A stretch of 64,000 nucleotides of DNA from Gaeumannomyces sp. JS-464. Lineage: Eukaryota; Ascomycota; Sordariomycetes; Magnaporthales; Magnaporthaceae. A model generated the notes under the pieces. The model did not search any database. It saw nothing but the letters and a program-made list of their open reading frames with translations, and was not told where the DNA came from. Positions 57,673 through 64,000 of this stretch are shown in pieces. Made by a program: the position numbers and the translations under genes. Location: assembly GCA_002197995.1 (NCBI GenBank), contig NGZR01000007.1, forward strand, positions 1,136,399 to 1,200,398, written 5' to 3'. The number at the start of each line of letters is the position of its first letter. Positions within the stretch are counted from its first letter, which is position 1.

Positions 57673-58941
57673 CTATCTCTCCTCTTCGTCGCCATCCTCG
57701 TCACCGTCATCATCTTCATCGTCACTAGCATCGTCTTTTTCGTTGCCGTCGTCGTAGTCCTCCTGTATTCCGAGCCTCTCACGTCTTGCCCTCAGCCGCT
57801 CCTTCTGCTCCCGCCTCCGCTTTGCCGTCTTTTTGCCTTCTTCCTCCTGCTCCCTCGCCATCCTGACACGGTAGTCGACGATGCGTCTCGCCATCTCGAC
57901 AGCCCTGTCGCTCAGCTCGTGCGCCAGCGTATCCCGCTCCGATACCCGGAGCGCCTCTAGCGCGGCCAGGCCCTGCTCGCCGCGCAGCGCGGCCAGCATG
58001 ACAGCCAGCTCAGAGCGTATTTCTTGACGCAGAGCCACGTCCTCTTGCGCCTGGGCCGCCTGGGCCGCGGCGCGGGCCGCGGCCTCGTCCCCCGTCGTCC
58101 CCGCGTCGAGCCTGGCGTACATTTCGTCCAGGAATTCTTCGTACCCCTCCCTCCTCGTGCCGATGGGCCCCACCACGGCGCCCTTGAGGTCCTCGTCGGC
58201 GGGCGTCGTCAGCGCCGCGCGCGCGGCGGGGGCGGCGGAGCCCCGGCGCAAATAGTCGAAGAGCGCGGGCCGCTGGCAGCACGGGGGCAGCTGCGCTTGG
58301 GCCCGCTCGACCTCGGCCCAGGCCGCCGTGTACTCGTCGTCGCCGACGCGAGGGTGCTTCGTGGCCAGGGTCCAGTAGCTGTCGGCAACGCAGGGCAGGA
58401 CCCGGTAGGGTAGGGCCTCGCCCGGGTCGGGCACGGCGTGCAGCTCCGCGACGGTCGAGTAGGCGCCGCCCGTGCACTCGCGTATGTTGGAGGTCAGCAG
58501 GTCCGGCGGCGGGCGGCCCAGGACGCGGTTGCGCTGGGCATCGGTGAGCGGGGAGGTCCCCGGCAGGGCGGGGTCGCTGCCAGCGCCGACGGCCAGGACC
58601 TTGCCGAAGATGTCGCAGCGGCTGAACAGGAGGATCCGCTCCAGCCTGGTCAGCTGGTCATTTTGGGTGGCGGCCTTGAGGTACAGGGCCTCGGAGATGA
58701 CCGGAGGAACGATGTCGTCATCGCTGGTGTTGGTGTGGGTGTCGGCGCTGCTGCCGTCGCCGGCTATATTGCCCTCCTCCGAGGGAGCGCCGGCGGCGTC
58801 ACTCCTGCCGCTCCTGCCACCCTCCTGATACGCCACTGCGGGGGATTTGTTGTGCGCGGTTGCCGCTATCCCTATAGGCAGCTCAGTGACGGCGGCAGCG
58901 GGGTCGCCCGGGGAGGGTGATAAATCCTTCGCTTGGGGCAT
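57673..58941 (-). CDS. Unknown protein, 422 residues, basic coiled-coil-like segment and acidic tail
   Basis: I do not recognise the family. The single-exon frame is intact. The N-terminal about 80 residues are low-complexity (Ser, Gly, Ala, Pro). The middle has structured-looking blocks such as QLTRLERILLFSRCDIFGKV and KHPRVGDDEYTAAWAEVERA with CCQRPALFDYLRRG. An Ala-rich helical stretch follows (about 290-315). A strongly basic helix comes near the end (KKTAKRRREQKERLRARRER), then a C-terminal run of Asp/Glu (about 395-422). The basic-acidic end could suit nuclear or nucleic-acid-associated proteins, but this is only inference. It lies between the chitinase and LysM genes on the opposite strand, has GC-rich codons and shows no stop codons, unlike its neighbours. 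Its TAG stop shows TAG is not read through. Confidence 0.7.
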   Translation of the reverse strand: MPQAKDLSPSPGDPAAAVTELPIGIAATAHNKSPAVAYQEGGRSGRSDAAGAPSEEGNIAGDGSSADTHTNTSDDDIVPPVISEALYLKAATQNDQLTRLERILLFSRCDIFGKVLAVGAGSDPALPGTSPLTDAQRNRVLGRPPPDLLTSNIRECTGGAYSTVAELHAVPDPGEALPYRVLPCVADSYWTLATKHPRVGDDEYTAAWAEVERAQAQLPPCCQRPALFDYLRRGSAAPAARAALTTPADEDLKGAVVGPIGTRREGYEEFLDEMYARLDAGTTGDEAAARAAAQAAQAQEDVALRQEIRSELAVMLAALRGEQGLAALEALRVSERDTLAHELSDRAVEMARRIVDYRVRMAREQEEEGKKTAKRRREQKERLRARRERLGIQEDYDDGNEKDDASDDEDDDGDEDGDEEER

Positions 58942-60750
58942 CTTTGCCGCTGGCTTTCTGAATGGCTAGGTAAGGTCTTGGCCGTAATCTTACTTTGTGT
59001 GCTTTTGCTCGACGCGGCAGAAAAACTAGGATGGTGATGAGTTGCGCTGCAGGCGTGATATCGTCGAGTCTAGACCGAAGCGAAAGAGAGGCAGGTTTGG
59101 CGGAGGAAGGAATCAAGGGGTCAGGCCGCATGATTCTGGGGGTCATGGGGAAAAAAATCCTGTGCCAAGGACTGTTGATTTCTTGAAAAAGTTCCAACGT
59201 CTCTTGGTAGTATTTTGGTATAGCCGGCGGTTGGTTCCTGCCCAAAAAAGATGTGGATCGCCAAGAAACGGTTCGGAAAGAACCTGCCGATACAAGGACC
59301 CTGCAGGTTGCAAGAGCCAACAACCACGCGAATTAGAGCTGACTGTGGCAAACACAAGGTACGCGGGGGTGGAGAAATGCCTCGATAAGCGCATACCAAG
59401 ACTGGACGTGTCACTGCCCCTGACATGCTCGGCCAATTTTCAGCCCTGCAGAAAACGCCACACGCGCGGACGGGGCCCCACATCACCCCGCGTCCCCACG
59501 GCCTAAATCAGACGTCGAGCGAGGCTACATGGAAGATGAGTGGCGGATATAGCGTGATGGCCAAGCAGGCAGGATGGATGCAGAATGGCACCCAAGACGG
59601 GGGCTGTCTTGGATACGGCGGCTCGGTTGCGCTTAAAAAATTTGCTATAGACATCAGGCGTGCTAACACGCGGAACCGCGCTGGGTACGGCTTGTTGTTG
59701 GCTTGATCATCGCGGATGTCTGTCGGGACGTAGCACAGCAAGGAGACGTTTTTTTTTGTTTATTGGCGAGTTATACCACACGTTGGGTCAGGAAGGCGGC
59801 ATACCCCTCTAAGATGGGTATTTGCGTACGACATTCAGCATACCGGGTCTGGCCCAGCTGGTACCTGCAGATATTGATCTATGATATACCCTGGAAAACC
59901 ACGAGCATGTCCGGATCTGGTGCGACGGCTGGCACTTGGCAGCCAATATCCCCTATGCGGGGGACTTGTGCTGCTGGCTACAAGATATGGGTCTCATCAC
60001 AGCCTGCATCTGCTCATCGTGTTGGCTCCTCTCGTACGTTTCCACGCATGCGTGCGTACCTAGATAGCTGGCTCCGGCAGGGGGGCGCCTTGGGAATAGC
60101 AAGGAAACAACTGATTTCCTGACAATGCGGTGTGCCGTGTTCACACCCACTGGCTTCGATGCAACCGCCTCTGGTAGGAAGAGCGTCAATATTTGCACGT
60201 ACAACCAATCCCCCGTGCGGAGCTTTGACCCCCTCCTACTCAGCCTCCGTATCGCGTGTTTTGGCAAACGGGCCGTGATGGGAATTTCATGGCCCCTGCG
60301 GGGTGGTCACGGTAGCGTTGGGATCACGGATGCAAGTCGGGCACCCCATGGGATGGTTCCGGCCCTCATGACGTGGGAATATTGTTTTTACAAGGAAAAC
60401 ACGTCGCTCTCCTACGTGTTGTCCCATTACGCGCGCAGGTATTGGGCGCCAGCCCGGTGTAATATTGCTTGCCAAGCCGCGGTACAATATCGAGCTCCCT
60501 GTCGGCTTCCTGCGCTTCTGTATTGCTGCTCAGGGGTTGTGGCTAGCGAGCTTTGCTTCATAACAGCAAGGAAGGACGAGGCATGGTGTCCCTCTTGAGC
60601 CATCGACATGATATAAATCGTCTCGATGTCGCCGTCCATCTGTGCATCCACGCCCTTTTCCCCCCACCAGCCCTGCTCCTACTCCTCGCAGCTGTGTTCG
60701 TCCCCACCACACCTCGCCTTCTCCAGCGCCGCAAAACCGCAGAAAAAAAC
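58942..60750. other. 1.8-kb interval with no supportable gene, upstream of the LysM gene
   Basis: Short open frames occur on both strands without recognisable motifs. Base composition is somewhat more AT-rich than in the genes around it. It may contain old, mutated sequence. I cannot identify a parent element. Confidence 0.35.
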
Positions 60751-61717
60751 ATGAAGCAATCACAATTTTTGACCGCCGCACTGGCGAGTCTCCTCTCGGG
60801 CGTCTCGGCGCAGTACACGGTGCCGCCACCGACGAGGGCGGACCCGTCGACTATCAAGGACTGCACCTTCTGGCACGTCGCCCAGACTTCGGAGACCTGT
60901 GCCAAGGTCGCTTGAGACAATCCCATCACTCTCGAACAGTTTATCCGCTACGTGCGTCTGATGTCGTGCTCAGAATCCCACGAAAGGGCCCGGCAGACTA
61001 TCTCTAACAGGCATCGACGCCCAGAACCCCTCGGTTGGATCTGTCAGCCCTTGCAGCCTCGCGTTTCGCGACTCGTACTGCGTGTGAGTGCGAATCCTCT
61101 CCCCTTCTCCCCGCTGAGGTGCTCTGCCAGATACAGAGACCTATGACTAAGGCCACAGCCGTCCATGACAGAGAGCAGAACTGGGGTATCCCGCCTCCCC
61201 CAGACGAGACGTCTACCCCGACCCCGACCCCGACGGGCAACCCGGGCAACGGAAACGGCGGCGCGGCGACGCCCTCGCCGACACAGCCGGCAAGGTGAGC
61301 AATTACAACAGGTTCCATTTTGCCGAAAACGGTAACAATTGTTAAAGCATTTCGTAAAAATATAACGTTTTTATAACCGATATTGTCCGTTAAAATACGG
61401 GCGTCGGCGACCAGTGTCAGCTTATGTGGAGCAGGACGTACCACTGCGTCGGCGTCATCGGCGGCGGCGGCGGCAACCCTCCTCCTCCTCCACCGCCCAC
61501 GCAGACCCAGGGCAACGGCATCCCGACGCCGACGCCGTTCGTGCGGGGCATGGTGGACAACTGCCGCCGCTTCCACCTCGTGCAGGAGGGCCACACGTGC
61601 TGGTCCACCCCGCAGTCGTCGGGCGTCTCCATCGCTGATATTGTGCGCATGAACCCTGGCGTGGGCGACGACTGCCGCTTCATGTGGAGGGGCGCATACA
61701 TCTGCATTGGGCAGTGA
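60751..61717 (+). pseudogene. Secreted multi-LysM protein gene with four in-frame stops and a frame break
   Basis: The start gives a signal peptide (MKQSQFLTAALASLLSGVSA). Exons are 60751-60951, 61025-61083 and 61172-61717, with good splice sites (CTAACAG near 61,004-61,010; donor GTGAGT at 61084). LysM-1 reads CTFWHVAQTSETCAKVA, then a TGA at 60913, then DNPITLEQFIRY and, after the intron, NPSVGSVSPCSLAF. A Pro/Thr linker follows. LysM-2 (about 61,295-61,440) has TAA at 61343, 61355 and 61391, while the family pattern is still readable (NRFHFAENGNNC, NTGVGDQCQLMWSRTYHC). LysM-3 (CRRFHLVQEGHTCW to MWRGAYICIGQ) is intact. A one-base frame change lies near 61,288-61,292. LysM proteins bind chitin and in pathogens or mycoparasites can mask it. 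Adjacent GH18 subgroup-C chitinase and LysM genes are a known fungal pairing. Confidence 0.9.
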
Positions 61718-62030
61718 TTTATTAATTGTAGTGTAATGATGGGTGGGAAGTTTAGGCATTGCGCACTGCTCTAGATCTTTCCCCGGACCCCCCTGCTTAG
61801 GGCATTTTCCCGCACCTAGGCAGGTATTGCTCAGGCTATTTTCGTAATCAATTAATGAAGATTCTTGCCAAAACATTTACCCGATTAAGCAGCTCCCGTC
61901 AGTTCAAATTTGATCGCGCGACATACAGAATCTCAACTGGATGTATAAAAACAAAGATGGGCTACAGTTGTGCCTGGATTGACCCTACCCAGCCAAGACT
62001 GAGCTTTGTGCCTTCCACATGTGAATCGCT
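61718..62030. other. Convergent spacer between the LysM and SnoaL-like genes
   Basis: About 310 nt hold both 3' ends. No gene is seen. The middle (about 61,840-61,960) is AT-rich. Confidence 0.4.
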
Positions 62031-62841
62031 TCAGAGCCCCTGAGTCTGCGCTGGAGTGAATTTTTCGACCCGGTTCCGGCAAACCCCTGGAATGCCCGAA
62101 GAATCATCCCGGTCTACGTCCCTCCTCGGCTGCCCTTCCGACCCAAGTTCCTGCGTGCCGCAAGGGATATCGGTGGGGCTCTTGAGGGGCTCGAGGATGA
62201 AATCGTCGTAGGTCACCAGGTTGCCGGCATGGGGGGTCAGCTGCGCTTTCCCGGAAGCGTCCTTGGTGACCGTGAGGCGGGTAGAGTAGCTAAAGCAAGG
62301 GGTCAGCGGTTGCCCCACGAAGCAGCAACCGAAGACGGGCGCGAGGACTCACTAGGCCCGCGAGCAGTTCAGGCCGTCGTAAGTCGTCTCGGAGATGCCG
62401 AGGACCAGGTACGTCTTGCGGTCCGCCGTCTCCGAGTCGACCGTGGTGGCGTTGGGCAGGTGGTTCCGGTGCTTGTTGCCGCCCGGCGGCAGGAGCCTCT
62501 CCTTGAACTGGGCGATGGCCGCGGCACCCGTCGCGACGGTGCCGCGCGCGATGAACTGGCCCGACGGCGTGAAGAAGTCGACGAAGCCGTCGCTGGAGGA
62601 GGTGAGCTCGGAGAAGGCGTAGAGTCTGCACGGACCAGAAGTGACAGAGCGAAACAGAGTCAGTTCCCAAGGCTACTGATGGAGAGGTCTTTTTGTAGGC
62701 GTGGGGGATGGCGGTGGCTGACTGTTCCAGGTATGGGCCGAAGGCAGGCTCGACGTCGGCCGAAGGGGTGTATAAGGCCATGGTCACGGCCGCCGCGGCG
62801 CCCAGCAAGGGCAGACAAGTGATGATGTTGTTGATCTGCAT
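62031..62841 (-). CDS. SnoaL/NTF2-like-fold protein, three exons, probably secreted
   Basis: Exons 62841-62723, 62625-62353 and 62289-62031 join in phase (donors GTCAGC and GTGAGT; acceptors TGCAG and TTTAG) to give 216 residues. The N-terminus has a hydrophobic leader (NNIITCLPLLGAAAAVTMA). The core reads YLEQLYAFSELTSSSDGFVD, FFTPSGQFIARGTVATGA, AIAQFKERLLPPGGNKHRNH, then TVTKDASGKAQLTPHAG and NLVTYDDFILEP. This resembles the SnoaL-like (NTF2 superfamily) cone fold, a small-molecule-binding or isomerase scaffold, but no catalytic residue can be assigned. Fungal members are often small secreted or detoxification-related proteins of unknown substrate. It is intact, unlike the LysM gene it faces. 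The residues after about 165 are polar and may be disordered. Confidence 0.78.
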
Positions 62842-64000
62842 CTCGTGGTCGGCTTGGGAGTCATGACGACTACTTCCTCGACGGGACCTTGGAGCGCTCA
62901 GCCCCAGATCTTTATGTGTCCATCAGGCCATCGCGTTGACTGCCTACCCCTCTCGGGGATCACAGGGGTTAATCGGTAAACCTGCCAGGGGGTAGATAAC
63001 TCGGCAAACAACACCAAGCGAATCGCAAATTGGGAAAGGATCCACCGAAAATAACCTTTGTGATACCCACAAGTGTGTGGGGCGGCGTGACCCTGCGCTG
63101 CGGGCTCGGGCCGAAGCGCCGATGACTTCCCCGCCGCGTGCAGTCCCCCCTGATGACAATTCCGAACAGACCCACAGCCTTCGGAAAAGTTTTGCGAACC
63201 CGTGATCGATGGCTACTGCTGCTAGCAAGTAGAACTCTAATAGATCTACGTCAAGGGCTTGGATATGGCAGGCTGCTGCCCGCACTTGCTGCGCCACCAT
63301 CTTCCGCCGGTCAATTGTGAATGGGGTCGTTGGGCATTTCACGAGCTCGTCGACGGAGCCGCCCCACCCACAAAGATGAGGCACATGGGCGATTCACTCC
63401 TCTCGTCTTCGCTCAGGCGCCAATGGAGCGTGGTAGGGACTTGGTCACGGAGAGATTTGGGGAATTTGAGCTGTCGGTCTGTCGATAACGAATGAGAAGG
63501 CAAGCCCGTACGTCTATTCCGGAGTATCCTTCGAGGCCTGAACGCCGGCACAAGTCGTTCATCCCTGAGACGAAGCTCTTACATTGGGCCGGCCTTTTAG
63601 CACGTCTACCTGGCCACCACCCACAGGACAGAACACGATTCGTATTTCGAAATCTAGGTGATGTCTACAGCGCCAGCGAGCCGCAAAGAGAATAACCGTG
63701 GCAGCCCCCGCTGATGATTCGGTCAAAATCTGCGGGCACAACACAACGAGCTCACTGCATGGATAATGAAGTGCCCAACACTGGAGCCCAGCTGCCCCTG
63801 AAGCAGCCAGAGCTACGCAGCAGGCTGTGGCAGTGACAGCTCAAAGACTTGACAAACGGTCTATCAAGAGTAGGTATGCGGCAGGAGAGTATGCCGGCCG
63901 CCAGGAGAGGCAGGCACGCAATATGCTGCACTCGAACGCAAACCTACGTCTACAATCCCACTGAGGCACGACGCCGTCCCTTCTTCTTTGTTGATTCCAC
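62842..64000. other. Terminal 1.2 kb with no supportable gene
   Basis: Short overlapping frames only, with no domain or splice pattern. The stretch presumably contains the promoter of the SnoaL-like gene. Nothing further can be supported. Confidence 0.4.

Overview
The window looks like nuclear DNA of a filamentous ascomycete, most likely a Sordariomycete close to Sordariales/Chaetomiaceae. Coding DNA is GC-rich. Introns are short (about 50-160 nt) with GT..AG ends and GCTAAC/CTAAC-type branch sites. There is a lone dispersed 5S rRNA gene, and the gene set is typical of moulds: an NsdD/SUB-1 GATA factor, a HET-domain gene, LysM/WSC/GH55 proteins and a killer-toxin-like GH18 chitinase.

Layout. 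(1) 1-14,126 is an ordinary gene-dense block: a partial GH55-like glucanase (-), a dienelactone hydrolase (-) that diverges from a free-methionine-R-sulfoxide reductase (+), a small AT-hook/Gln-His-rich protein (+), a weak Cys-rich mini-gene (-), FACT subunit SPT16 (-, five exons), and glutamate-cysteine ligase (+, seven exons). (2) 14,127-44,925 is almost gene-free. The only gene I can support is the NsdD-type GATA factor at 21,686-23,575 (-), with about 7.5 kb of empty DNA on its 3' side and about 21 kb on its 5' side. This DNA has normal GC content but carries many long mononucleotide runs (A24-A37, T27-T29, G26, C13A33) and a GGCA microsatellite. (3) A 5S rRNA gene at 44,926-45,043 marks the edge of the desert. 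(4) 45,540-62,841 is an accessory block of self/non-self and cell-wall genes, most of them broken: a HET gene, a GH55-LysM-WSC-WSC gene, a large GH18 chitinase of the killer-toxin-alpha-like type, an unknown intact gene, a LysM gene, and an intact small SnoaL/NTF2-like protein.

Two kinds of lesion must be kept apart. Single-base changes in homopolymer runs break core genes (fMsr, gcs1, nsdD) as well as accessory genes. That suggests sequencing or assembly error, at least in part. In contrast, in-frame TAG/TAA/TGA codons made by simple substitutions occur only in the accessory block (HET, GH55-WSC, LysM). Most fit C-to-T change of CAG/CAA codons, as repeat-induced point mutation (RIP) would make, and one LysM repeat is locally AT-rich. 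No CRISPR array, transposon with recognisable domains, or convincing tRNA gene was found.
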